From assembly GCA_021201795.1 (NCBI GenBank), contig JAJQEF010000013.1:1-64000 (forward strand): 64,000 bases of DNA, written 5' to 3'. The notes beneath the pieces were generated by a model. That model was not told the origin of the DNA and did no database searches. It saw only the letters and a list, made by a program, of their open reading frames with translations. A program made the position numbers and the translations under genes. Positions 8,952-17,713 of this stretch are shown piece after piece. The DNA comes from Rikenellaceae bacterium. GTDB taxonomy: Bacteria; Bacteroidota; Bacteroidia; Bacteroidales; Rikenellaceae. Numbering within the stretch: the stretch's first letter is position 1; each line of letters starts with the position of its first letter.

Positions 8952-10139
8952 TTAAATAAATTTATTCATCGATGCGATTATGGTGCCGCATGTCTCTTTT
9001 ATCTGTTCATCCGTTATGATAAGCGGCGGAGCGATGCGGAATGCGGATTCGCAGAACAGGAACGTGTCCGGAACAAGCCCTTCTTTTACGAAATCGCGTA
9101 TAATACGTTGGTTAAGACCCTCGTCCCCTATCTCTACTGCAAGCAGAAGTCCGGTCCTGCGTATCTCCTGAATTAACGGATGGCCGGTAAGAATATCTTC
9201 GAACATTTTTCCTTTCCTGTCAGCTTCTGCTGTTATTTCCGAATCCATGAGGTACTCGAATGCCGCCAGGCCTGCCGTGCAGCAAACCGGATGTCCGCCG
9301 AATGTGGTGATATGTCCCAGCATAGGATTCGTCTTGAGAGATTCCATAATCACTTGTGACGAAATAAACGCTCCCAAGGGCATTCCGCCTCCCAACGCTT
9401 TGGCAAGAACGAGTATGTCCGGTGTTACGCCGTATTTTATCGTTGCGAAGAGTTCGCCCGTACGTCCGAATGCCGTCTGTATCTCGTCGAAAATAAGTAA
9501 GGCTCCTGTCTCTGTACACCGTTCGCGCAGTGCCTTCAGGTAATGCGGATCTGCCGGACGGACTCCGCCTTCGCCCTGTACGGGCTCGACTATTACCGCA
9601 GCGGTCTTACTTGTGATATATTTCAATTCTTCAGCCGCATTGAAATTAATATGACGCACTCCCGGAATCAACGGACGGAACGCGTTACGGAACTCTTCGC
9701 CGCCCATGATGCTCAGTGCGCCGTGGGTACTCCCGTGATAAGCATTTTTGAATGCGACCAGCTCGGTTCTTCCGGTATATCTCTTCGCGAGTTTTAGCGC
9801 ACCTTCTACCGCTTCGCTTCCGGAATTCACGAAATAAACCGATTCGAGAGGATCCGGCAGAACTGATGCGAGTTTTTGAGCATATCGTACCTGCGGACTC
9901 TCTACTACTTCTCCGTAAACCATTAGGTGCATATAATTGTTGACCTGCCTGCATACGGCATCCGTTACGTATTTGTTACCGTGTCCGACATTGCTTACCG
10001 TAACACCGGATATAAGATCGGTATATCTTTTACCGTCCGGTGAATACATATATATTCCTTCTGCGCGTTCGATCTCGATCATCAACGGATTTTCGGAGGT
10101 CTGTCCTACGTGTTCGAGGAATAATTGTCTGAGTATCAT
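8952..10139 (-). CDS. Class III PLP aminotransferase (acetylornithine-transaminase-like)
   Basis: 395 residues. Class III features are present in order: NSGSEAVEGALKLA (PLP phosphate site), FKNAYHGSTHGAL, EPVQGEGG, FDEIQTAFGRTG with its Asp, and LAKALGGGMPLG with the Schiff-base Lys. The family transfers amino groups between omega-amines such as acetylornithine or lysine and 2-oxoglutarate. The arginine gene argF' is 30 kb away, so ArgD is possible but not shown by context. Its operon partners, smpB and trmH, point to no pathway. It follows trmH by 6 nt and ends at the 8901-8930 terminator. Confidence 0.8.
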   Translation of the reverse strand: MILRQLFLEHVGQTSENPLMIEIERAEGIYMYSPDGKRYTDLISGVTVSNVGHGNKYVTDAVCRQVNNYMHLMVYGEVVESPQVRYAQKLASVLPDPLESVYFVNSGSEAVEGALKLAKRYTGRTELVAFKNAYHGSTHGALSIMGGEEFRNAFRPLIPGVRHINFNAAEELKYITSKTAAVIVEPVQGEGGVRPADPHYLKALRERCTETGALLIFDEIQTAFGRTGELFATIKYGVTPDILVLAKALGGGMPLGAFISSQVIMESLKTNPMLGHITTFGGHPVCCTAGLAAFEYLMDSEITAEADRKGKMFEDILTGHPLIQEIRRTGLLLAVEIGDEGLNQRIIRDFVKEGLVPDTFLFCESAFRIAPPLIITDEQIKETCGTIIASMNKFI

Positions 10140-10145
10140 AGTGGT

Positions 10146-10808
10146 TTATTTAAATCTCTTCATTATATTTTCACTATCCTTTACCGAATACATCATCCAC
10201 CGGGACAGTAACTCCGGTTTTATATTCTCGTCGAGCCCCCAATCACTTACTTCCTGCCGTACCCTGCGCGAGAGATTATATAAGAGTATCGCTGCGCAAA
10301 CCGATATGTTAAGACTCTCTACGAATCCGTACATCGGAATTTTGATGAATTCATCCGATTGTTCGCGTAATTCCTTCGAGATTCCCGCGTGCTCTGTTCC
10401 GAAGAACAGCGCGAATTTTCCTGCTGTCACGTCAAAATCTTCCGGAGTCTTGTCATCTATATGAGGTGATGTGGAAACAATGCGATAGCCTTCGCCTTTG
10501 AGTTTGCTGACAAGTTCAGTGGTCGCATCGTCTCCCCGGTAACGGTGTATGTCGATCCATTTGTCCGTTCCCCTTACTATGTTAACGTTCGGTGAGAATT
10601 TGGTAAGAGTCTCTGTTGCATGAATATTCTGTATCCCGAATGCCTCGCAGCTGCGGATGACAGCGCTCGCATTCTGTGGATGGAATATACTCTCCAAACC
10701 TACGGTTATATAATTAGTCCGTTCGTTAAGTATATTTTTCAGAACTTCGAATCGCTCCTCGGTCATGAACGATGAGAGGTATTCGATCTTACGGGTTAGT
10801 TCGTTCAT
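10146..10808 (-). CDS. trmH: TrmH-like SpoU tRNA 2'-O-methyltransferase
   Basis: 220 residues, close to tRNA (Gm18) 2'-O-methyltransferase. The SPOUT knot signatures are visible: motif 1 with NASAVIRSCEAFG (about 45-57), motif 2 FALFFGTEHAGIS and motif 3 IPMYGFVESLNISVCAAI, which form the deep trefoil knot that binds S-adenosylmethionine. Substrate is most likely G18 of tRNA. The middle gene of smpB-trmH-aminotransferase, 6 nt from each neighbour. Confidence 0.85.
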   Translation of the reverse strand: MNELTRKIEYLSSFMTEERFEVLKNILNERTNYITVGLESIFHPQNASAVIRSCEAFGIQNIHATETLTKFSPNVNIVRGTDKWIDIHRYRGDDATTELVSKLKGEGYRIVSTSPHIDDKTPEDFDVTAGKFALFFGTEHAGISKELREQSDEFIKIPMYGFVESLNISVCAAILLYNLSRRVRQEVSDWGLDENIKPELLSRWMMYSVKDSENIMKRFK

Positions 10809-10814
10809 GGTATC

Positions 10815-11273
10815 TTATCTCTTCATTACCCTGTCCATCTCGCGTTTGGCGTCCTTCTCTTTAAGGTATTCGCGCTTGTCGAAACTCTTACGCCCTTTGG
10901 CGAGCCCTATCTGGAGCTTTGCCAAACCCCTGTCGTTAATGAACATCCTTAGTCCTACTATAGTCAGCCCTTTGTCTTGCAGCGAGCGTTCCAGTTTGCG
11001 GAGTTCCTTTGTCTGGAAAAGAAGTTTGCGGTCGCGTTTGGGCTGATGGTTATTGTACGAGCCCCATGAATATTCCGATATGTTCATCCCACGCACAAAG
11101 AGTTCTCCCCTGTGGAAGTAGCAGAAACAGTCTACGAGGGATGCCTTACCCATACGCAGGGATTTTATCTCCGTGCCTGTGAGGACTATTCCCGCAGTAT
11201 ACGTGTCGATTATTTCGTAATCGAATGTCGCCCTGAGGTTTTTGATTACTATGTTGTTTTTATTTTCGCTCAT
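10815..11273 (-). CDS. smpB: SsrA-binding protein SmpB
   Basis: 152 residues from the ATG at 11273. The reading frame continues upstream, but only across the promoter and leader. Family landmarks: [31 protein letters not shown] and the C-terminal basic tail [16 protein letters not shown]. SmpB binds tmRNA and brings it to stalled ribosomes for trans-translation. No ssrA gene was noticed nearby. First gene of a leftward operon with trmH and the aminotransferase; its promoter lies in a diverged copy of the 73/74-bp repeat family. Confidence 0.93.
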   Translation of the reverse strand: MSENKNNIVIKNLRATFDYEIIDTYTAGIVLTGTEIKSLRMGKASLVDCFCYFHRGELFVRGMNISEYSWGSYNNHQPKRDRKLLFQTKELRKLERSLQDKGLTIVGLRMFINDRGLAKLQIGLAKGRKSFDKREYLKEKDAKREMDRVMKR

Positions 11274-11323
11274 TTCGTTAAATGGTAAAACCGTATAAAA
11301 TGTAATGAGAGCAGAGAGCAATG

Positions 11324-11337
11324 GAGAATATATTCTC
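11324..11337. promoter_or_regulatory. 14-bp palindrome in the smpB leader
   Basis: GAGAATATATTCTC is a perfect palindrome about 20-30 nt downstream of the expected smpB transcription start. In the related repeat units the same place is taken by the TTGCGAGT..ACTCGCAA hairpin. Confidence 0.4.
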
Positions 11338-11340
11338 TGA

Positions 11341-11382
11341 TTGCCGAAGCGCATCTTACATTCTGCAAAGATAGTGAAAGTC
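11341..11382 (-). repeat. Diverged copy of the 73/74-bp promoter repeat
   Basis: On the - strand it reads GACTTTCACTATCTTTG, then ATGCGCTTCGG about 12 nt later. This matches the unit junction of the arrays at 16051-16272 and 19757-19914 (CTTTCACTATATTT, then ATGCGCTTCGG). Only this junction is well conserved. Confidence 0.5.
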
Positions 11383-11397
11383 GAATGCAGAGCCAAA
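11366..11397 (-). promoter_or_regulatory. Full promoter of the smpB operon
   Basis: On the - strand TTTG (11397-11394), exactly 20 nt, then TATCTTTG (11373-11366). This is one of the best matches to the Bacteroidota consensus in the window. Confidence 0.75.
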
Positions 11398-11502
11398 ATT
11401 TATTTTGTACTATGCTCAGGCATATCCTGTCTTATTCACAGATACGTAGAATTCACATCCTTTATAAATCTATGATTATTTTCAAAACTCGCGCCTTAAT
11501 TA

Positions 11503-11534
11503 TTTGCAGATTAATATATAAACTTCTACCTTTG
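11503..11534 (+). promoter_or_regulatory. Full promoter of carAB
   Basis: TTTG at 11503-11506, 20 nt, TACCTTTG at 11527-11534. The coding start is at 11690, so the leader is about 150 nt, much longer than most leaders in this window. Confidence 0.75.
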
Positions 11535-11541
11535 CATTTTA

Positions 11542-11663
11542 GAAACTATTCTAAAAAAAAAGACAGTTTCAGCTAAGCAGAGGGGGTAGAAACAGGGGGG
11601 TGCGATTGAAAAAGTGAGAAAATTTGAAACCTACCCATGAAAAAAGCCTCGTTGCACCGTTAG
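11542..11663 (+). promoter_or_regulatory. Structured carA leader with a possible leader peptide
   Basis: Three pairings are visible: GAAACT (11542-11547) with AGTTTC (11565-11570); GGGTAG (11584-11589) with CTACCC (11631-11636); and GGTGCGAT (11599-11606) with GTTGCACC (11651-11658, including G-U pairs). The last two cross, as in an H-type pseudoknot. An ATG at 11637 opens MKKASLHR and stops at 11663, 26 nt before carA. Pairings and ORF are seen; any attenuation role is inferred. Confidence 0.4.
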
Positions 11664-11689
11664 AGTGATAATCAACTTAACTGTAAATA

Positions 11690-12775
11690 ATGTCAAAGAA
11701 CAAAAAAGCCCGTCTCATTCTGGAAGACGGTACCGAATTCGAGGGTTATAGCTTCGGAGGAGGTAATCCGGTCTCGGGAGAAGTCGTCTTCAACACCGCC
11801 ATGACAGGATATCCGGAGAGTCTTACCGATCCCTCCTACAAAGGCCAGATATTGGTCATCACCTATCCGCTTATCGGTAATTACGGGGTTCCCGATGCCG
11901 AGAAGGAAAACAATCTTTTAAAATTTTTCGAGTCTGAAAAGATCCACGTTACAGGAGTGATCATTTCAGACTATTCTTTTAAATACAGTCACTGGAACGC
12001 TATTAAGAGCCTCGACGAATGGCTCGGAGAGAACAATGTTCCAGGGGTGTACGGAGTAGATACCCGACAGATTACCAAAGTTATACGTGAGCGTGGCGTT
12101 ATGCTGGGCAAGATAGCCGTCGAGGGCGAACCTGTTCCGGAGAAGTTCATCGACCCCAACGAGAATAACCTTGTAGCGGAAGTAAGTACGAAGAAGATCG
12201 AGACTTACGGAGACGGCGATATTAAAATAGTCCTTGTCGACTGCGGAGCGAAATACAACATTATCCGTTCGCTGACCAGGCGTGGAGCGCAGGTGGTTGT
12301 GGTGCCGTGGGATTACGACTTCACGCAGATGGGTTACGACGGACTCATGCTCTCTAACGGTCCCGGCAATCCGGAAATGTGCGGAGCAACCGTTGAAAAT
12401 ATAAAGAAGGCGTTCGAAGTAGGCAAGCCGATATTCGGTATCTGCATGGGCAACCAGTTGTTATCCATTGCCGCAGGAGCAACGACTTACAAACTCAAAT
12501 ACGGTCACCGTAGTCATAACCAGCCTGCGCTGATGGTCGGTACGAATAAAGCGGTCATCACTTCCCAAAACCACGGTTATGCTGTCGATACCGCTACTCT
12601 CGATTCTGATTGGGAGCCTTATTTCATCAACCTCAATGACAACACCAGCGAGGGTATTCGCCATAAAACCAAACCGTTCTGTTCGGTGCAGTTCCATCCG
12701 GAGGCGACCAGCGGACCGGTAGATACGGAATTCCTTTTCGACCAATTCATAGAAAACGTAAGAAATGCAAAATAA
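11690..12775 (+). CDS. carA: Carbamoyl-phosphate synthase small (glutaminase) subunit
   Basis: 361 residues, standard for CarA. N-terminal CarA-specific domain (LEDGTEFEGYSFG, NTAMTGYPESLTDPSYKGQI) followed by a class I glutamine amidotransferase: SNGPGNP, the nucleophile elbow FGICMGNQLL and the His/Glu pair in VQFHPEATSGP. It releases ammonia from glutamine and channels it to CarB for carbamoyl phosphate, the shared precursor of pyrimidines and arginine. carB overlaps its 3' end by 11 nt. Confidence 0.97.
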   Translation: MSKNKKARLILEDGTEFEGYSFGGGNPVSGEVVFNTAMTGYPESLTDPSYKGQILVITYPLIGNYGVPDAEKENNLLKFFESEKIHVTGVIISDYSFKYSHWNAIKSLDEWLGENNVPGVYGVDTRQITKVIRERGVMLGKIAVEGEPVPEKFIDPNENNLVAEVSTKKIETYGDGDIKIVLVDCGAKYNIIRSLTRRGAQVVVVPWDYDFTQMGYDGLMLSNGPGNPEMCGATVENIKKAFEVGKPIFGICMGNQLLSIAAGATTYKLKYGHRSHNQPALMVGTNKAVITSQNHGYAVDTATLDSDWEPYFINLNDNTSEGIRHKTKPFCSVQFHPEATSGPVDTEFLFDQFIENVRNAK

Positions 12776-15700
12776 AGTAGAAAAAGTAATACTTCTGGGT
12801 TCAGGAGCATTGAAGATAGGGGAGGCTGGCGAATTCGACTACTCTGGATCACAGGCACTCAAGGCATTGAAAGAAGAAGGAATCTATACTATCCTTATCA
12901 ATCCGAACATCGCTACGATACAGACATCCGAAAATATAGCGGATAAGGTTTACTTTCTTCCCGTTACACCGGACTTCGTGGAGGATGTGATAAAAAAAGA
13001 GCGTCCGCAGGGTATTCTTCTTGCGTTCGGAGGACAGACTGCGCTGAACTGCGGAGTACAGCTATATCAAAGCGGAGTTCTGGAAAAATATAATGTACAG
13101 GTTCTCGGAACCCCGGTTCAGGCTATCATGGACACCGAGGACAGGGAAAAATTCGTAAATAAACTCGACGAGATAAACGTTAAAACCATAAAGAGCGAAG
13201 CGGTGACTTCCGTAGAAGAAGCCAAACGGGTGGCGAAGGAACTCGGTTATCCGATCGTTATCCGCGCGGCATATACTCTCGGAGGACTCGGTTCGGGATT
13301 CTGCGACAACGAGGAAGAACTTGACGTCCTCGCACAGAAGGCGTTCACCTACTCTCCGCAGATTCTTGTCGAAAAATCCCTCAAAGGCTGGAAAGAAGTC
13401 GAATACGAAGTCGTCAGAGACAAATACGACAACTGCATCACTGTTTGTAATATGGAAAATTTCGATCCGCTCGGAATCCATACCGGAGAGAGTATCGTAG
13501 TCGCTCCTTCGCAAACACTGACTAACTCTGAGTACCATAAATTACGTGAACTTGCTATAAAGATCATCCGTCATGTAGGTATAGTGGGCGAGTGTAACGT
13601 ACAGTACGCGCTCGACCCTAAATCCGAAGATTACAGGGTTATCGAGGTTAACGCGCGCCTGTCGAGATCCTCCGCGCTTGCATCAAAAGCGACCGGTTAT
13701 CCGCTGGCGTTCGTCGCAGCAAAACTCGGTCTTGGATACGGACTTCACGAACTTAAAAACTCTGTTACCAAGTCCACCACCGCATGTTTCGAGCCTGCGC
13801 TGGACTACATCGTTTGTAAGATTCCGCGCTGGGACCTCGGTAAATTCAAAGGGGTGTCGCGCGAATTGGGTTCGAGCATGAAATCCGTCGGAGAAGTCAT
13901 GGCAATAGGCCGTAACTTTGAAGAGGCCATTCAGAAGGGCCTGCGTATGATCGGTCAGGGAATGCACGGATTCGTTGCGAATAAAGAGTTCGACGTTAAG
14001 GATATCGACGAGGCATTGAGCCATCCGACCGACAAACGTATATTCGTTATTGCTAACGCAATGAAGAACGGTTATACAGTGGACCGGATTCATAACCTTA
14101 CGAAGATCGACAAATGGTTCCTCGAGAAACTGAATAATATAATCGACCTGGAGTCGAAACTGGAAAATTATAATGATACGGAATCCGTTCCGGATGAATT
14201 GTTGAGAGAAGCTAAACAGAAAGGGTTCTCTGATTTCCAGATTGCCCGCACGTTGTACAATACCGAAGGAAGCGAGATCGAAGACAAAATGCTGGAAGTT
14301 CGCGAGGTGCGTAAACAGAAAGGCATTATTCCTGTCGTCAAACAGATAGATACCCTCGCCGCGGAATACCCTGCTATGACCAATTACCTGTATGTTACCT
14401 ACAATGGTACCTGCCACGATATCGACTTCGGGAACGACGGCAAATCGGTAATCGTCCTCGGTTCAGGCGCTTACCGCATAGGCAGTTCTGTGGAGTTCGA
14501 CTGGTGCAGCGTCAACGCGAGCAATACCATACGTAAGAAAGGATTAAGATCTATAATGATAAATTACAATCCCGAGACCGTATCCACTGACTATGACGAG
14601 TGCGACAGGCTGTATTTCGACGAATTGACGCTCGAACGCGTTCTCGATATTACCGATCTTGAAAATCCTAAAGGCGTTATCGTGTCCGTTGGTGGGCAGA
14701 TTCCTAACAACCTTGCTATGAGGCTGGACAAACAGCAAGTGCCGATTCTCGGAACATCTGCCGGGAATATCGACCGCGCGGAAGACAGGCATAAATTCTC
14801 GTCCATGCTCGACGAGATAGGTGTAGATCAACCGAGATGGAAGGAGCTTACCACTATGGACGATATCTACCGTTTTGTAGACGAGGTAGGGTTCCCGGTA
14901 TTGATCCGTCCCTCGTACGTGCTCTCAGGGGCAGCGATGAATGTCGTTTCGAACAAAGAAGAATTGAAACACTTCCTTGAATTAGCTACGAATGTCTCTA
15001 AGCAGTATCCGGTCGTGGTTACCGAATTCGTCGAAAATGCGAAGGAGATCGAGATAGACGCCGTAGCTCAAAACGGCGAGGTTATCGCTTATGCCATATC
15101 CGAGCACGTGGAGTTCGCAGGTGTTCATTCCGGCGACGCTACGCTTGTATTCCCTGCCCAGAAGATGTATGTGGAGACGATGCGACGTATCAAAAAAATA
15201 TCTCGACAAGTCGCACAGGGGCTTAATATATCGGGACCGTTCAATATGCAGCTTCTTGCCAAGGACAATGATATAAAAGTTATAGAATGCAACCTGCGTG
15301 CTTCGAGGAGCTTCCCGTTCGTATCTAAGGTGCTGAAGGTGAATTTTATCGAACTTGCTACAAGGGTAATGCTCGGAGAGAATGTAGAACCGCCGCATAA
15401 GTCCGCGTTCGAACTGGATTACGTGGGGATCAAAGCACCTCAATTCTCCTTCTCGCGTTTACAGAAGGCGGACCCTGTATTAGGTGTCGAGATGGCATCC
15501 ACCGGAGAGGTGGGGTGTATAGGTGACGACTTCCCGGAAGCAATACTTAAATCGATGCTGTCAGTTGGCTATAAGATACCTGAAAAAAACGTTCTTATGT
15601 CGACGGGCGATGCGCGTTCCAAAACGGAAATGCTCTCCGCGGCCAAAGCATTACAGAAAAAAGGATATAACATTTTCGCTACACGAGGAACGGCTGAATT

Positions 15701-15983
15701 TCTTGAAAATAACGGAGTTGGCGCAACAGTTCTGCACTGGCCGGATGAAGATGTACATCCGAATACGCTGGATTATATCAAGGAACGAAAAATAGATATT
15801 GTAGTGAATATCCCTAAGAACCTCTCCAAGGACGAGTTGAATAATGACTACCTTATCCGCAGGGGTGCAATAGATTTTAATATACCGCTTCTGACCAATG
15901 CGCGTCTTGCGAGTGCGTTCATTAATGCATTCTGCAAGTTAGATCGTGACAAGCTGAAGATCAAGAGCTGGAACGAGTATTAG
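12765..15983 (+). CDS. carB: Carbamoyl-phosphate synthase large subunit
   Basis: 1072 residues, full length. Two homologous ATP-grasp halves are clear: the first begins KVEKVILLGSGALKIGEAGEFDYSG and the second near residue 560 with SVIVLGSGAYRIGSSVEFDW. An MGS-like allosteric domain makes up the last 130 residues (KKGYNIFATRGTAEFL). The first half makes carboxyphosphate/carbamate, the second phosphorylates carbamate. Overlap with carA suggests translational coupling. The pair ends at a strong terminator. Confidence 0.97.
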   Translation: MQNKVEKVILLGSGALKIGEAGEFDYSGSQALKALKEEGIYTILINPNIATIQTSENIADKVYFLPVTPDFVEDVIKKERPQGILLAFGGQTALNCGVQLYQSGVLEKYNVQVLGTPVQAIMDTEDREKFVNKLDEINVKTIKSEAVTSVEEAKRVAKELGYPIVIRAAYTLGGLGSGFCDNEEELDVLAQKAFTYSPQILVEKSLKGWKEVEYEVVRDKYDNCITVCNMENFDPLGIHTGESIVVAPSQTLTNSEYHKLRELAIKIIRHVGIVGECNVQYALDPKSEDYRVIEVNARLSRSSALASKATGYPLAFVAAKLGLGYGLHELKNSVTKSTTACFEPALDYIVCKIPRWDLGKFKGVSRELGSSMKSVGEVMAIGRNFEEAIQKGLRMIGQGMHGFVANKEFDVKDIDEALSHPTDKRIFVIANAMKNGYTVDRIHNLTKIDKWFLEKLNNIIDLESKLENYNDTESVPDELLREAKQKGFSDFQIARTLYNTEGSEIEDKMLEVREVRKQKGIIPVVKQIDTLAAEYPAMTNYLYVTYNGTCHDIDFGNDGKSVIVLGSGAYRIGSSVEFDWCSVNASNTIRKKGLRSIMINYNPETVSTDYDECDRLYFDELTLERVLDITDLENPKGVIVSVGGQIPNNLAMRLDKQQVPILGTSAGNIDRAEDRHKFSSMLDEIGVDQPRWKELTTMDDIYRFVDEVGFPVLIRPSYVLSGAAMNVVSNKEELKHFLELATNVSKQYPVVVTEFVENAKEIEIDAVAQNGEVIAYAISEHVEFAGVHSGDATLVFPAQKMYVETMRRIKKISRQVAQGLNISGPFNMQLLAKDNDIKVIECNLRASRSFPFVSKVLKVNFIELATRVMLGENVEPPHKSAFELDYVGIKAPQFSFSRLQKADPVLGVEMASTGEVGCIGDDFPEAILKSMLSVGYKIPEKNVLMSTGDARSKTEMLSAAKALQKKGYNIFATRGTAEFLENNGVGATVLHWPDEDVHPNTLDYIKERKIDIVVNIPKNLSKDELNNDYLIRRGAIDFNIPLLTNARLASAFINAFCKLDRDKLKIKSWNEY

Positions 15984-16003
15984 CGGATGTATATATAGTA
16001 TAG

Positions 16004-16044
16004 GCTGCCGGCAAAGTATTTTGCCGGCAGCTCTTATTTTTTAA
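16004..16044 (+). terminator. Terminator of carAB
   Basis: GCTGCCGGCAAA (16004-16015) and TTTGCCGGCAGC (16020-16031), 12-bp perfect stem with a 4-nt loop, then a T-rich stretch. Confidence 0.9.
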
Positions 16045-16050
16045 TATAAT

Positions 16051-16272
16051 AAATAATATGAAGCACTTCAAGATATCTTTTGCGAGTAAACTCGCAATAT
16101 TATTTCTCAGCTTTCACTATATTTAAATAATACAGTATGCGCTTCGGATATATTTTACGAATAAACTCGCAATATATCTCTTAGCTTTCACTATATTTAA
16201 ATAATACAGGATGCGCTTCGGATATATTTTGCGAGTAAACTCGCAATATATCTCTCAGCTTTCACTATATTT
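16051..16272 (+). repeat. Array of three 74-bp direct repeats upstream of gltA
   Basis: Three contiguous 74-bp units at 16051-16124, 16125-16198 and 16199-16272. Each holds ATGCGCTTCGG (degenerate in unit 1), a palindrome TTGCGAGT-AA-ACTCGCAA (degenerate in unit 2) and ends CAGCTTTCACTATATTT (TAGCTTTCACTATATTT in unit 2). There are no spacers. The end of unit 3 supplies the -7 box of gltA. Inverted copies of the same family lie at 19757-19914. Confidence 0.85.
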
Positions 16273-16273
16273 G
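16266..16273 (+). promoter_or_regulatory. Promoter -7 element of gltA formed at the repeat edge
   Basis: TATATTTG, where the first seven bases belong to the last repeat unit and the G follows it. Internal units read TATATTTA instead. No -33 TTTG was found at 19-21 nt. Confidence 0.5.
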
Positions 16274-16298
16274 TAAATTACGATAAATTTTAAGGATT

Positions 16299-17660
16299 AT
16301 GGCGGGAGAGATGAAAGACGAGTATATGATTTACAAGCTGTCCGAGTCGATTAAAACAACCAGCAGGATAGCTGACGAATTATTCAGTCAATATAATGTA
16401 AAACGCGGGCTCCGTAATGAAGACCATTCGGGGGTACTCGTCGGTTTGACGAAAATTGGCGATGTCATAGGTTACGAAAGACTTCCGGAAGGTGGACTAA
16501 AAGCAATACCGGGGAAACTCATATACAGGGGAATAGACGTAGAGGACCTGGTAACAGGAATCTATTCCGAGAACAGGTTCGGATTCGAAGAGACGGCATT
16601 CCTGCTTCTGGGTGGTTTTCTTCCCGATGCCGACGAACTTAAAGTGTTCCGCGGACTGGTGAACCAGTCCATGCCTCTCGGACAAAAAACGAAAATGAAT
16701 ATTCTTGATCTGGAAGGTCAGAATATCATGAACATTCTTGCCAGAAGCGTTCTGGAAATGTATACGTTCGACCCTAATCCGGACGATATTTCACGTGACA
16801 ACCTGATGCGCCAGTCGATAGACCTTATAGCGAAGTTCCCTACGATAATCGCTTATGCGTATAACATAATGCGCCACAGCCAACAGGGAAGATCGCTTCA
16901 TATCCGCCACCCCAAGGAAGAACTCTCCATAGCAGAGAATTTTCTATATATGCTCAAAGGAGAGTTTACGGAATTGGAGGCACGGGTTCTCGATCTTGCT
17001 TTGATACTTCACGCAGAGCACGGCGGAGGCAACAATTCCACGTTTACCGTTCGCGTGACAAGTTCTTCCGGTACCGACACTTATTCTTCTATAGCTGCTG
17101 CAATAGGCTCTCTTAAAGGTCCGCTGCACGGAGGTGCCAACCTTACGGTCATGGATATGTTCCAACACCTGAAAGGTGCTGTCAAAAACTGGAAGGATGT
17201 GGACGAAGTGGACAACTATCTGGTTAAGGTACTTAATAAGGAAGCATACAACCGGACCGGACTTATATACGGCATCGGTCATTCAGTTTACACTATATCC
17301 GATCCGAGGGCTTTGCTCCTCAAAGAATGGGCTAAAAGGCTGGCTAAAGAGAAAAAACGCACGGATGAATTCGAGTTTCTGGAATTGATTGAGAAGAGGG
17401 CGATCGAAAACTTCATGACGTTCAAAGGTAAGAACGTCAATAAAAAAGTATGCGCTAACGTCGATCTATATTCGGGATTTGTGTACGATATGATCGGTCT
17501 GCCGCAGGAAGTGTTTACTCCGCTGTTCGCGATGTCGAGGATAACCGGTTGGACCGCTCACAGAATCGAGGAGCTTAATTTCGACAGCAAACGTATAATC
17601 AGGCCTGCATACAAAAATGTGGCTGAGAAGAAACCATATACTAAACTAAAAGAGAGATAG
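16299..17660 (+). CDS. gltA: Citrate synthase
   Basis: 453 residues, in the length range of Bacteroidota citrate synthases, which have an extended N-terminus. Active-site regions: HAEHGGGNNSTF, GPLHGGAN, and GIGHSVYTISDPRA with the catalytic His, then the Asp region in NVDLYSGFVYDMIG. It condenses acetyl-CoA and oxaloacetate, giving citrate for the isocitrate dehydrogenase encoded 2.3 kb downstream on the other strand. It is monocistronic, preceded by the repeat array and followed by a bidirectional terminator. Confidence 0.93.
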   Translation: MAGEMKDEYMIYKLSESIKTTSRIADELFSQYNVKRGLRNEDHSGVLVGLTKIGDVIGYERLPEGGLKAIPGKLIYRGIDVEDLVTGIYSENRFGFEETAFLLLGGFLPDADELKVFRGLVNQSMPLGQKTKMNILDLEGQNIMNILARSVLEMYTFDPNPDDISRDNLMRQSIDLIAKFPTIIAYAYNIMRHSQQGRSLHIRHPKEELSIAENFLYMLKGEFTELEARVLDLALILHAEHGGGNNSTFTVRVTSSSGTDTYSSIAAAIGSLKGPLHGGANLTVMDMFQHLKGAVKNWKDVDEVDNYLVKVLNKEAYNRTGLIYGIGHSVYTISDPRALLLKEWAKRLAKEKKRTDEFEFLELIEKRAIENFMTFKGKNVNKKVCANVDLYSGFVYDMIGLPQEVFTPLFAMSRITGWTAHRIEELNFDSKRIIRPAYKNVAEKKPYTKLKER

Positions 17661-17676
17661 AAATTAATCTATAAAA

Positions 17677-17713
17677 TAGTGGAGCTCGCTAAATAAAAAG
17701 CGAGCTCCATTTT
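17677..17713. terminator. Bidirectional terminator between gltA and mqnD
   Basis: TGGAGCTCGCT (17680-17690) and AGCGAGCTCCA (17699-17709), 11-bp perfect stem with an 8-nt A-rich loop and A/T tracts on both sides. The mqnD stop codon lies in the stem. Confidence 0.85.

Noticed and set aside
13683..14417. 244-codon reading frame on the - strand
   Set aside because: Lies wholly inside carB; codon shadow of a conserved gene.
16051..16272. CRISPR array
   Set aside because: The 74-bp units are contiguous with no unique spacers, and no cas gene is present.
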